64,000 bases of DNA, taken from the NCBI GenBank assembly GCA_025024175.1, contig QCXZ01000042.1:12789501-12853500 (forward strand), read 5' to 3'. Below, piece after piece: positions 47,130 through 58,439 of this stretch. Under the pieces are notes generated by a model that saw only the letters and a list, made by a program, of their open reading frames with translations, had not been told where the DNA came from and did no database searches. Both the position numbers and the translations under genes were made by a program. Every line of letters starts with the position of its first letter. Within the stretch, counting starts at the first letter, position 1. Origin of the DNA: Rhyzopertha dominica (taxonomy: Eukaryota; Arthropoda; Insecta; Coleoptera; Bostrichidae).

Positions 47130-48393
47130 AATTCGCTCATTTTGGAAAGGAATAACTGCAAATGAGAACTATGCGGTCTANCAATTGATCCGGTGGTTTG
47201 AATATACCGTCCTATGTCTTTACTTTAAAAACTCTGACTGCGCCATCGCTGTCTGGAAAGATCTGTTATAATGCCAATAGGCCAGTTTAGTGGGGGTGAA
47301 TTATAACAATCATGCTAGGTTTATTGAAAGCGACGGAATACTACATTTCTGACGTGCCTGAAGGGTACGTAAATATTCAGTACTCCGGTGTTTCCAATAC
47401 AATTGCACAATCTGACCCAGAAGTTGTTTTCTGGTAAGATTCATCCATGTAACGTTAAAAAGTGTTTTAACTTGACCGGCTAAACGGTATGGAGTTCAAC
47501 ACACATTCAATTTGAACCAAAACTGTCCGATTCACCAAATATAAAGGGATCTGAGGTCCAAGATCTTTAACAATATGAGTATTAACGGATTTTATGTTAA
47601 ATTATGAGCTACCACGAAAATGTGGGCTACAAGGGGGATTAAAGTGCAAACTAAGTGTCTGAATAAGCGTTAAATNATGAAAACTGAATCAAGTTCTTTG
47701 TTTGCACCAACAAAANTTGCTCCACAATAACTATATATAGCTGAGCAAGGCCTTCTTCGCGAAAAAAACGATTGAAAGCTGCAATAAACATATCAGTGGA
47801 TAACTCAGATGCCAATTCCAAATCTATGTAGCCAATCAAGCAAACAGGCAGAAGTAAGCCTTTTGGGCTTTTGAACCGCATTTGCCAGTTATGGTGATAA
47901 AAAAATGATCCTTCATAGTCCACTTTATACATAAATATTTGTTTATAAACGAAATCCGCAATTGACCACGTCATAATTCATCAGCGAGATTTTCAGTTCT
48001 GTATCTTTTTTATGCGACTTTGTACAACAGCTTTCCATTTAGTAATATCTCCACGAATCCAATATAAAGCGACTGTGGAGTCAGAGAAAGCCAAAATGCG
48101 ACAGGTATTGACAAGAGAAGAATATGCATTTAACACAACGCGTAATGATTTAGTTCCAATCTAAGAATGGATAATTCTTTTATTGGGTAAACCTTAGATT
48201 TCGCATATAATAAATTTACCTTTACGTCCCCAAATAGCAAAACGATTTTTGCAAAAATTATACCGCCATATTCTTTTCCACTGGCATCGCAAAATTCTAC
48301 GAGGAATATTAATGAGCGTTCGAACATAAATATGTGTCGCGGAATTTTCAAACCATCTATAGAGCATGCAGCTCTTCGTAAAACCTTAGCCAC
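47130..48393 (-). mobile_element. BEL/Pao LTR retrotransposon relic
   Basis: The - strand carries, in order: IPRHIFMFERSLIFLVEFCD, ASGKEYGGIIF, LLYAKSKVYPIKELSILRLE (the Pao-type segment between polymerase and RNase H); ILAFSDSTVALYWIRGDITK; then integrase pieces QMRFKSPKGLLLPVCLIGYI, DLELASELSTDMFIAAFNRF; then C-terminal pieces STEYLRTLQARQK and FTPTKLAYW, and DGIFKP near the end. Frames are broken by stops, shifts and deletions, and two unread bases occur. It lacks any part of gag or protease, so it is a 5'-truncated dead copy between CadN and ninaA. Confidence 0.75.
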
Positions 48394-48399
48394 GTAGCT

Positions 48400-49040
48400 T
48401 GTAATTCTGGAAAAAAGTTTGGGTATTTTTTACACCACCACCCCATATTTGTCCTACCCCTAAACAAACCATTGAAATTTAATTCATTAATTTCGGAGAT
48501 ATTTAATAATAACCCCCTTAAGTGATTAACCTTCAAGGAACGCTAGCTTCCTTAGGAAGCATTTCATGATATATGTTTATTAGAATTTTTAGCATTATTT
48601 TTAAGCATAGAATCTACTGCTAAAATATGGCAGGCTAATTTTGGGACACCCCGTATAAATTGGTCATTTAATACACCAGTAAAATAACAAATATCGTAGA
48701 GCCATCCCTTATCGTTTGAACAAACTAAACTATAATCGGTATTGAATAGATCTGTAACTATTGTGCGAACTATAATTTAATACAAAAATCACCTGTAATT
48801 TGGTCTACTAGCTGTTGTATCTGCTAATTTGCCGCGCTATTGCGATGGCACTGCTGTTACAGGTTTTGGAATTTGGATCTGCTGAACGTTTGATCTCATA
48901 TGGAGCGTTTGAATTATATAAAATTGTCTCGCAAAGTTACCGTCAGTCACTGAAAGGTTTCTTCTTATCGATTTTAACTTAATTACATTAAGCTCACTAG
49001 CATTCAGGTAAGCAAAACTGTTTTATGTTGAGTCCAAGCA
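48400..49040. other. Upstream region of the ninaA-like gene
   Basis: No gene seen. The word GACACCCCGTATAAAT near 48,645 is a transposon-end-like motif shared with several places in the window (ACCCTGTATA family). A core promoter for the downstream gene must lie within the last few hundred bases but no TATA box can be assigned with confidence. Confidence 0.3.
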
Positions 49041-50218
49041 ATGGTTTTGAAAACGCTACTTTTGTGCATTTTCATAAGCGAATGCATCCATGTAAGTAAT
49101 AAACATCCATAATTTTTATAATATATAGAGTGAACAAAATTCATAAATTAGTTATGTAATAAAATAAAATAGGAGGATTTTTCTAAATATCGATTTCATT
49201 TTGGTTATTACTGCAACTGCTTCTCCGCATAGTTATAATTTGAAGCTCTTTGTATAACAGGCTAGAAAAATCAGGGTAACCGAGCAAGTCTTCTTTGACG
49301 TCAGTATTAACGATCAACATGCGGGAAGGATAACAATAGGATTGTTCGGAGAAGTGGCGCCAAAAACAATGGCTAATTTTCTTCAAATAGCTACGGATGG
49401 AATCGAGGGAAAAAGCTATGTTGGCTCTCGATTTCACAGGGTCATCAAGCGGTGCATGATACAAGGTAAATTCAAACCACAAGTCCTGGATGCATGTATC
49501 ATTTATAGAAAGGAATGACATGGTGCATTATAAAATTTTTGGATAAGTTACCGAGGTTGTTTTTAGGTGGAGATATCATTAATAATAATGGTTCGGGATC
49601 AATTAGTATCTACGGAAACTATTTTGATGATGAAAACTTCGAAGTCAAGCATGCAGGCCCAGGATTTGTTAGCATGGCAAATGCCGGTAAGAAATTTCAA
49701 TGTATCCTGACAGGCTAACGGGAACAGGAATTTTATTAGGTAAAAACACCAACGGATGCCAGTTTTTTATAACGACAATGGCTACACCATGGTTAGATGG
49801 TAAACATACCGTTTTTGGAAAGGTACTGATAATGGATAAGAAATCAATAGTTTACTTCTTCATGCTCTTTGTAGGTGATGAAAGGACAAGATATCGTTCA
49901 CAGAATCGAACACCTCAAAACTGATGTTGAAGACAGACCCTTGAAGCCTGTAGTTATTACTGCATCGGGGATGGTACCGCTTAAAGATGATTTATATGTG
50001 ACTGACGACCCTTATGAGTAAGTAAAGATCGAAAAATGGCCAATCAAGTAGTCAAAATGGTTGCCGTTGTTTATTTATTATTAAAATTATTTTGCAGATT
50101 AACATTATGGATGTGGATTCAAGCTGGATGGTTTCCTTTGAGCTTCTCTTTCGCTATAATGGCATTTTTTCACTACATTATAAAAATTTTGGACTTCTAT
50201 ATTGAAAAAATAAAATAA
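49041..50218 (+). CDS. ninaA: NinaA-like secretory-pathway cyclophilin with C-terminal membrane anchor
   Basis: Six exons: 49041-49091, 49261-49465, 49567-49686, 49740-49822, 49875-50017, 50098-50218. All introns are GT-AG (52-169 bp), phases match, and the joined frame is 723 nt (240 residues; Drosophila NinaA is 237). Exon 1 is a signal peptide ([17 protein letters not shown]). The cyclophilin domain reads [68 protein letters not shown] hydrophobic helix near the end ([20 protein letters not shown]) anchors it. NinaA is a peptidyl-prolyl isomerase and chaperone that escorts rhodopsin through the secretory pathway of photoreceptors. Of the usual active-site residues, R, Q, F113, W and H are present, but the F60 position is Cys (RCMIQGG). 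Confidence 0.92.
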
Positions 50219-50235
50219 ATAGCAAATGCAGTGTC

Positions 50236-50342
50236 ATTTTGGTTTGAAGGCTTCTGTCGTTGTTGTCGATGATATATTGTTTTCCGGGCTGCTTCCCACG
50301 TTGATTATTTGGTCTTGACGTTTCGACACTCATGTCGGTGTA
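50236..50342 (-). mobile_element. Penelope-like element (family C) 3'-end fragment
   Basis: On the + strand TTTTGGTTTGAAGGCTTCTG and onward to CACTCATGTCGGTGT matches the 3' terminus of PLE copies 1 and 2 with a few changes. It stops inside stem II of the hammerhead motif, so the core CTGAGGA is missing. It lies 18 bp after the ninaA stop codon, so ninaA transcripts may run into it. Confidence 0.85.
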
Positions 50343-50671
50343 CCTTATATAGACACCCTGTATATTATGACATAAAACAAAAGATTGCTTTTGGTTATTA
50401 GGGACACAGCCCGACGTTTTGCATTTAACTATGAGACAGCAACGGTGTATAAAGACAATAATTCCACCCTCTCGTAAATTTAAAAACCGATAGCAAGCGA
50501 GGGTGGAAAAGCGCGCGCATCCGTTTTCCACCGGGGTCAGCCAACCCTCTACCTGATAACAATGACAACGTGACGGTTCGCGATCTAAACAAAAGTGGAA
50601 CGTGCTGTTTATGGACAGTGCAAGTGATCGGTTTGTAGGACAAAAGGCGTGCAGTTCGATTGTGATCGACG
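50343..50671 (+). promoter_or_regulatory. Possible promoter/5' UTR of an unidentified gene
   Basis: GC-richer than its flanks, with TGTATAAAGACAA near 50,448 as a TATA-like word. It leads to a short ATG exon at 50,672. ACACCCTGTATATTATG near 50,353 is an end-motif of a DNA-transposon family seen elsewhere in the window. Promoter assignment is inference. Confidence 0.25.
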
Positions 50672-50685
50672 ATGGACAAACAACG
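50672..50685 (+). CDS. Candidate first coding exon (MDKQR...)
   Basis: ATG GAC AAA CAA CG followed by a full consensus donor GTAAGT at 50,686, after a GC-richer leader. The next exon was not identified. An exon at 61,617-61,671 could in principle be joined in frame through an AG at 61,599-61,600, giving VFYNGMAKTSAVVSPYVD, but that acceptor has no pyrimidine tract. I do not recognise the product. Confidence 0.25.
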
Positions 50686-52130
50686 GTAAGTTAATTGTCG
50701 TTTTCGCTGCTTTAAATAATCGGTTTTGTATGGTTAGTTCCTCGATTGATTCAGTTGATCGAGTGAACCTTTGTTTCGTTGTAGAGCTGCTGATGCATTA
50801 AGTGTATAATGAGAAGGATATAACGTTTACTATTAACTTGTACAAAAAATTAAAGAATGGTATACAAATACACCGTTTTTTTTTTGCTAATAGCTGTGTT
50901 TTTGACAAGGTAGTATAATTAGTTGGTGGATTGTTTCTAATGCTTCACACCTGATCATCGTTTCAACCATAAACGATCATTTTCAAAGAGCTTCAAAACT
51001 ATACCGCACTCATTTAGTTGTAAAAATCCTCGTCCTGGGTTTCACCAGATTTGTCAGATAGCTCTGACGATTGTTTCGACCATAAAGATCATTTTCAACG
51101 AGCATCAAAACTATATTGAGCTCAGATGTGCAAAATTTTGTCCATGTCCCTTACTTATACAGAGGTGTAAAATTTAGTTGTAAAAATCTCTGGCCTGTTC
51201 TGCAATAAGTGTATCTAAGAAACCGTTTAACTTATTCAAGGTTATATAAGCCAAATCTGTTTCATTTATATTTAATAAAATAATCTACGGTCCGCTAAAA
51301 TACTTGTTCTAAGCTACACAATAAATTATAGGCAAATCAATCCAGAAGGTTCATAGCACCCTAAATAAAGTGGGACAAACCAAAATATTCGTTAAAAAAT
51401 CTATTTATATGACAAATAACTAAATTAAGCAGCTATTCTTTTCTCACATATTTGCAACCTGCTTGTCTCAAAATTCAAACACAAAATAAAGGTCAACGAC
51501 AGTATCATAAGTAATAATGTGACATGAAATAGTGCTTTGTTTTATATCTGCCTAAGTTTTTTTTTTTTAGTTTTCTTAAACCTTTTCTAACATTACATGT
51601 TTGAAGTACTCTAACTAATACTTGTATTAAGTTACTGTCTGTTTCTTAAATAATAGTTTTCGCGAGATATCCGTTTTAAGAGCAAACTTTAGTGTGCTAG
51701 CCGCTTTAATGCAATGAAACTGTTTTTGGTAGTAGAATGGTATAGTAAGTAGTTCTAAATTGACCTCAGTAAGATAATTATAACACTACTTATGGGAATA
51801 ATGTACGGTAACGATAAGTGCTGCCTAGTGTACAAAAATTAAACAGCATTTGTTGAGTCTATAACAATGTTTTCGCCAAGTGTTCAAATGGACGCATTGC
51901 ATGAATTTTGCAACTGGCTGTACATGTAGTATACTACAGTACAGGCGAAAAAAAATAGATTGGCTTATACATAAGAATAATTTTGATTATGTAGATGTTT
52001 ATAATTTTTCGTAACGTTATTGGTTTGATTAATCTCTACCAGAAGAAACTTCAGTATTTCGGATTTCAGTGTGATCTGTTTCAACAAATCTCATCAAGCC
52101 ATGTACGGAAGTTTGTACTGACGCCCAGAT
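50686..52130. other. No recognisable gene
   Basis: AT-rich sequence. Two similar stretches near 50,950-51,010 and 51,060-51,120 (TTTCRACCATAAA...GATCATTTTCAA and GAGC(T/A)TCAAAACTATA) form a degenerate direct repeat of about 110 bp. No coding signal. Confidence 0.3.
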
Positions 52131-52132
52131 AG

Positions 52133-52354
52133 TTGAAATTCTGGTGTATGTTTGAAGAGCAAACCACAACAAACGAAAAGGGCGAAACCGGAATATGCAA
52201 ATTTAGGGCCAAACTTTGCTTGCAGGGTACGAATTACGAAATGACTGAAACCTCGAGTACAATTATTGGCGCTTTTAAAGTTTTAGCTTCCATACCAAGC
52301 GATGAGAAATTTGCAACAGTTCAAACAAACAACGCTTTGTCGCGAGAAAACTAA
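52133..52354 (+). pseudogene. Possible Copia-type reverse transcriptase fragment
   Basis: 73-codon frame. KGETGICKFRAKLCLQGTNY and EMTETSSTIIGAFKVLASIP resemble the Copia polymerase block KWVFKxKxxExGxIxKYKARLVAxGxxQ...DYxETFSPVVRxxxxRxLLAIA. The catalytic part is missing and key residues differ, so at best this is a worn relic; a chance match is possible. Confidence 0.35.
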
Positions 52355-52359
52355 AGCCT

Positions 52360-53692
52360 TAAATTAAAATGAAAAATGCACAAGCGAAAGACAGTTATCT
52401 TATTTAGAGACTCGGGAGCTAATGATTTAGAAGATATTTGTTTTGATATTAAAATAGAATATTCCGTGTTTGCAAAATATCGTACTCTGCAAAAAAATTT
52501 GAACACCCACTATGCCATTTGTCAAGAGTTTAAAAAGACCTACAATTGACATATAACTTAAGGTTGTACCCAAAAAAATAAAGAAAGTACAAGCCTAGGG
52601 AGTTTTAAGTGGCAGACCCTGTATATTTTTACAGAGATTACATGAATTACTTGTCTAAATGCATTTTAAAAATATATTTATATTTGTTTTCTCTGGTATA
52701 AAACTATATTTATCAGAAGGCTGCCAATTTGTCTACGCCATTCAAATGCAATCAAAATATGACCATGCCCTTTCAAAAAGTCGAGCTTTCGGACATGATG
52801 CACTATCGATCCGTGCAATCCACCCCCGTCGCAAGCCTTGCATTTTAATACACTCCCCAGTCGCAGCAAAGAGCATCGTCACCCCCCCCCCCCGTCGCGG
52901 TGGTGATTAAGGGATGAAATGCGGGGAGAATTTTGCTTTGACCACACGGCGAGGACGGCAGATGAAAATTTTACGCGGATCGGGTAGCGATGACGCTTCT
53001 GGTTTTACGTCAGCAGGTACGTTGTTGACCCGCAGATATATAAATATAAGAATCAATAGAACGAAGATTGGTACGGATAATTGGATTTCCGGAGGGGTTG
53101 GAGCAAGCAATTTTAAACGAGGATTATCTGCAGACCCGATGGGCGGGTTTGGAAATAAAATTACCACAAAATTTATGTTTTGGAACATAGGTTCACTGAT
53201 ATAGAAACGGCATGCATTTTCTATATAACCTAGCTACCTAAATGCTCTGTCAAACATCTATCTCGTTGTAAACTTTTGCCCCGTTTGTTTGAAATCACTT
53301 TTTAACCATCCATTTCAATCGACTTCATGTTCGATATATTTTAGCTACCAAAATTTGCATGTTCAACTGACCTTTTGAGGTGGATTCCCTCTCGCTTTAT
53401 GGTGCATTTTGGGCCCTACAGCCTTAAAAAGTGCATTTGTATATATTCTCATGTTTACACTTGAGAAATATAGGGTTTTCAACCCTCCTCTATTTCAGGG
53501 AACAATCCTCATTTTTATCGCACTGTTCTCTTTTCTCTCACATAGAGAAAAATCTTTTTTGCACATCAATCTCGAAACCTAATAATACAATAAAAAAAAT
53601 TTTTTTGGGAGAAATACACTTATACAAAATAGAAAATGTATACGTTTTATCGTCAAAATGCTTAATAAATTTGCTAATGTACAATATTTTAG
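52360..53692. other. No recognisable gene; GC-rich block with poly-C
   Basis: A GC-rich stretch at about 52,860-53,170 starts with a run of C at 52,881-52,893 and has an open frame (52,914-53,204) without a known domain. AAGTGGCAGACCCTGTATA near 52,608 is a DNA-transposon-end-like motif. Confidence 0.3.
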
Positions 53693-54983
53693 AATCTATT
53701 TTTGTCAAAAATCACAAAACATCCAAGGCTAACCCCTTTGTCCTTTTTTTACCTAAAAATTTTTTCGTCTCCGATTCAGCTGAATACAAGTATACTTACT
53801 GATTTGGACCTCCTGAATTTCGGAATGGCCTATGTTGCTCGCTAGCTACAACGGTTCGCTCGGAAAGTGTCTTTATTTAGGCCGCCCGCAGTCCTAGCTC
53901 ATTTTAGAGCACATTTTTGAAATCTGCAGCTCTAAATACATCTGTACGTCGGTTTTGAGATAAATCTATTTTTTGTCAAAAATCACAAAACATCCAAGGC
54001 TAACCCCTTTGTTCTTTTTTAACCTTAAAATTTTTTCGTCCCCGATTCAGCTGAATACAAGTATACTTACTGATTTGGACCTCCTGAATTTCGGAATGGT
54101 CTCAGTTGGTCGCTAGCTACAACGGTTCGCTCGGAAATTTATTTAGGCCGCCCGCAGTCCTAGCTCATTTTAGAGTACATTTTTGAAATCTACAGCTCTA
54201 AATACATCTGTACGTCGGTTTTGAGATAAATCTATTTTTTGTCAAAAATCAGAAAACATCCAATGCTAACCCCTTTGTTCTTTTTTTACCTTAAAATTTT
54301 TTCGTCTCCGATTCAGCTGAATACAAGTATACTTACTGATTTGGACCTCCTGAATTTCGGAATGGTCTCAGTTGGTCGCTAGCTACAACGGTTCGCTCGG
54401 AAAGTGTCTTTATTTAGGCCGCCCGCAGTCCTAGCTCATTTTAGAGTACATTTTTGAAATCTACAGCTCTAAATACATCTGTACGTCGGTTTTGAGATAA
54501 ATCTATTTTTTGTCAAAAATCACAAAACATCCAATGCTAACCCCTTTGTTCTTTTTTTACCTTAAAATTTTTTCGTCTCCGATTCAGCTGAATACAAGTA
54601 TACTTACTGATTTGGACCTCCTGAATTTCGGAATGGTCTCAGTTGGTCGCTAGCTACAACGGTTCGCTCGGAAAGTGTCTTTATTTAGGCCGCCCGCAGT
54701 CCTAGCTCATTTTAGAGTACATTTTTGAAATCTACAGCTCTAAATACATCTGTACGTCGGTTTTGAGATAAATCTATTTTTTGTCAAAAATCACAAAACA
54801 TCCAAGGCTAACCCCTTTGTTCTTTTTTTACCTTAAATTTTTTTCGTCTCCGATTCAGCTGAATACAAGTATACTTACTGATTTGGACCTCCTGAATTTC
54901 GGAATGGCCTCAGTTGGTCGCTAGCTACAACGGTTCGCTCGGAAAGTGTCCTTATTTAGGCCGCCCGCAGTCCTAGCTCATTT
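53693..54983. repeat. Tandem repeat array 1, 271-bp unit, about 4.8 copies
   Basis: Unit starts marked by GTCAAAAATC lie at 53,704, 53,975, 54,241, 54,512 and 54,783 (periods 271, 266, 271, 271). The second unit lacks a few bases at GAAAGTGTCTTTATTTAGG. Copies are very similar. The last copy is cut at GTCCTAGCTCATTTT. The reverse complement is clearly related to array 2 at 57,321-58,435: CGAACCGTTG, GACCAACTGA, AACAAAGGGGTTAGC and ATGAGCTAGGAC are shared in the same order. Confidence 0.92.
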
Positions 54984-55430
54984 TTTCTTCGTCTGCCTGT
55001 GATTGAAATATATCCATATTTATTTATAATATTACGACTTGAAATAACCCCACCCACTAAGTGTTTGCAGCAACATCATCCAGCCTACCATAAGGTTTCG
55101 TGTAACTAGCTATTCCTGCCGCCTTCTCTATTAATTATTACGGTTGCTATTTGAGTACGTCAACCGCTAATGTGGGGTTACCCACCCCAAGTGCATGTAA
55201 CTGGCTCCACAGTCATGTGTTGTTGAAACAGCGTGGATACAAAGCACCCTCCTTATGAGTCATGATAGTTTTATGATCGTACGATAAATGGATTGGGGGA
55301 ACGAGGAAGTAGATGTTGCTTTCGATTTGTAGCTCACGCTAAATTTCCTTGAGAACAGAATTTGGTTGAAACTATTGTGTTGATAATATATATAAAAAAT
55401 ATAATACACACAAAAATTATAAATCTTTGA
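54984..55430. other. No recognisable gene
   Basis: Spacer between array 1 and the LINE fragment; no feature recognised. Confidence 0.35.
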
Positions 55431-55439
55431 TATAGGATA

Positions 55440-56215
55440 AACAAATTTTGCTTCTGGAGACAAACGATGAATTTCAGGAAAGCCTCCTGGAAAACTTGTC
55501 AGACGACATTCTTCAACAAGGTGTTGTGCAGTTTCCTCCGCTTGACTACATTGACAATATGGATTTTGCAGGGCATTCCATTTGAACAACATCGAATTAC
55601 ATCTAGCATGACCAATTCTTAATTTATTCAATTTCACCCAAATCCATCTTGGCTGATCCATTTCAGGTGTCATTTTTGTAGGATCTTCTATTAAATCTTT
55701 ACTAAAAAATTGGGCATTGGACCATATATTGTGCCATTCATGAAGAACAAAGAAATTTTCAGTATTAGACGATTCAATCTAGAAGGGTTTTCTAGATTTT
55801 AGTCGATTTTCCGGAGTAATCGAGTCAGACCAATTTGGATAATCTTGTAGATACTTGCTATATTTTATCCAAAGCTTTCTTGCTGCAAGTTTTCTTCTTA
55901 GAATGGGATGAGCAATAGTAAAAAGTACTGGTAGCCATTCGGTGGAAGTTGCTTTTAAAGTTCTAATTATAAGTCGCATTTACTTTACTTGTATGTAACC
56001 TGTTCATGCAAATAACACTGCGATATTCTGCAGTTGAGAAAAAACTCATGCAAGAGCTGAGATACGAAGAATATTAGCATCAGCACCCCAAGTCAAACCG
56101 GCTAACTTTAATAAAATATTGTTGTTGTTTTCAGTTTTTGCCTTACTTTTTCTAGGTGGGATTTGTAGGTAAGAGAACAATCAAGAGTGATACCAAGGTA
56201 GGCCATAAACAAACC
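55440..56215 (-). mobile_element. LINE 3' fragment
   Basis: Reading the - strand from 56,215: AYLGITLDCSLTYKSHLEKV, then KLAGLTWGADANILRISALA, MRLIIRTLKATSTEWLPVLF, LRRKLAARKLW, one TAG, FFVLHEWHNIWSNAQFFSKD, MTPEMDQPRWIWVKLNKLRI and GHARCNSMLFKWNALQNPYC with CQCSQAEETAQHLVEECRL. These are the end of reverse transcriptase and the C-terminal Cys/His segment of a common insect LINE, of the type also at 20,475-22,905. It has several stops and is 5'-truncated. Confidence 0.8.
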
Positions 56216-57057
56216 ATTAAATTACATATCTATATAGCATGAAATTGAGAGCAAACACAAAAAACTACTCTACTGGCAGAGTAGTATTCACTTAGCTCTT
56301 GAGTTGGAATTAGCTTACGAGGGATAACATAATTATACATCACTTGGGAATGAAATGATTAATAAGTTAGTCTTGATTAACATTTTAATCAGGTAGATTA
56401 ATGAGATCTGTCAAAAGCAGCTAAATAATATCAGATGCAATTAATTTCACATCATAAGTAAAGCCCATAAACACGTTTATGTAGTGTTCGAATACGCCAA
56501 AACTAACCAATGAATACATTTTAAATGGCAAATTTAATAAAGCAAAACTCTAATATTCCCAAGATTTCTCTTTCCAAACGCTATGGCTCTGCTGGAAAAG
56601 TTAGCGTAGCTCAAAGAAAAACTCAATGACGATGCGTATTGGTATTCTCGATAGGATGTCGATCTAGCCGAGCGGAATGATAATGAAAGAAGAGAGGCAG
56701 CTTGCCAAACATGGCCTACTACCCTCGCACCCTCATTGTAATCGAAATAACCGATCCACCACCGCAAGACGTGACAAGACACGTGTGATAAATGCGCGGT
56801 TGTCAGATAAACTTACAGTAAAACATATCTTTTTACATCCTTTTCGAGGTAATGATCTAAACTCAACCTAATAACAAACACCTGTTGTTCAAAGTTTAAA
56901 ACATTATCAGTCCTTTTTCAAACCAAACAAAAGAGGTACGGGAAATACTATTCGGTTAATATCAATCTGCGCCTACTAGAAATTAGTTCGCTGTTGTATA
57001 TCTAGATATAAAATTTTTAGTCATAACGAAAGAATTACTATATATTATTAGGGTATA
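56216..57057. other. No recognisable gene
   Basis: Short frames without domains; no feature recognised. Confidence 0.3.
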
Positions 57058-57236
57058 CAGGGTCCACTATTACTCTGGCATGCTCATGTAGGTTTTTTTA
57101 TAATTTGTTGCAGAGAAAAAGTACAATAACAAATTCCATTAGCTAAACACTATAACCCAAAAATATTTTCATTTCTGCTTGGTGTTCCACTTTCCTACAC
57201 CTCACTCAAATCTTTTATTTTAAGTGGAACACCCTG
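57058..57236. mobile_element. Short TA-flanked inverted-repeat element (MITE-like)
   Basis: 179 bp starting CAGGGTCCACTATT and ending AAGTGGAACACCCTG, with TA on both sides (57,056-57,057 and 57,237-57,238). The ends pair imperfectly. Similar end motifs (CACCCTGTATA, ACCCTGTAT) occur near 50,353, 52,616 and 59,519. Confidence 0.45.
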
Positions 57237-57320
57237 TATATTATTACATTTTCGACCTTCTTGTTGAAAATGAGAAAAACTTTGTTAAGCATATAAGTAT
57301 GTTTGTTTTAGTTAATCGTT

Positions 57321-58435
57321 AGGACGTTCGGAAATTTATTTTTCACAAATTGACCCTTCTACTCTAGGTCACTTTTCAGACGAACCGTTGCAGCTAGAGA
57401 CCAACTGACACCACTCCGAAATAAAGCAGGTCCACATTAGTAAATGAACATAAAATTAGCGTAATCGGAGACCATCAAGTTTCAAGGTAAAAAAAACAAC
57501 AAAGGGGTTAGCCTTTACTCTTTCGCAATTTTCGGTGGAAATTATTTTTCGCTCAAAATCGCCATACTGATGTATTCTGAGCTCCAGATTCCAAAAATGC
57601 AGTCAGAAATGAGCTAGGACGTCCGGAAATTTATTTTTCGAAAATTAACCCTTCTACTCTAGGTCACTTTTCAGACGAACCGTTGCAGCTAGAGACCAAC
57701 TGACACCACTCCGAAATAAAGCAGGTCCACATTAGTAAATGAACATAAAATTAGCGTAATCGGAGACCAACAAGTTTCAAGGTGAAAAAACAACAAAGGG
57801 TTTGTTAGCCTTTGCTCTTTCGCAATTTGCGGTGGAAATTATTTTTTGCTCAGAATCGCCATACTGATGTATTTTGAGGTCCAGATTCTAAAAATGCAGT
57901 CATAAATGAGCTAGGTAAAAAAACAACAAAGGGGTTAGCCATTGCTCTTTCGCAATTTTCGGTGGAAATTATTTTTCGCTCAGAATCGCCATACTGATGT
58001 ATTTTGAGCTCCAGATTCCAAAAATGCAGTCAGAAATAAGCTAGGACGTCCGGAAATTTATTTTTCGAAAATTAACCCTTCTACTCTAGGTCACTTTTCA
58101 GACGAACCGTTGCAGCTAGAGACCAACTGACACCACTCCGAAATAAAGCAGGTCCACATTAGTAAATGAACATAAAATTAACGTAATCGGAGACCAAAAG
58201 TTTCAAGGTGAAAAAACAACAAAGGGGTTGTTAGCCTTTGCTCTTTCACAGTTTTCGGTGGAAATTATTTTTCGCTCAAAATCGCCATACTGATGTATTT
58301 TGAGGTCCAGATTCCAAAAATGCAGTCAGAAATGAGCTAGGTGAAAAAACAACATAGGGGTTAGACTTTGCTCCTTCGCCATTTTCGGTGGAAATTATTT
58401 TTCGTTCAAAATCGGCATACTGGTGTATTTTTTTA
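57321..58435. repeat. Tandem repeat array 2, about 296-bp unit with partial units
   Basis: Full units begin AGGACG(T/C)(T/C)CGGAAATTTATTTTTC at 57,321, 57,617 and 58,044. Truncated units that skip the first half follow the second (57,915-58,043) and third (58,341-58,435) full units, so the array alternates long and short repeats. Conserved words: GACGAACCGTTGCAGCTAGA, GACCAACTGACACCACTCCG, AACAAAGGGGTTAGCC. It is homologous to array 1 but inverted relative to it and much diverged. Confidence 0.9.
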
Positions 58436-58439
58436 AATT

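Noticed and set aside
52881..52893. Poly-C run as a functional element
   Set aside because: A simple homopolymer, possibly with assembly length error; no supporting context.
53693..54983. CRISPR array
   Set aside because: The repeats are long contiguous tandem units without spacers, in an animal genome.
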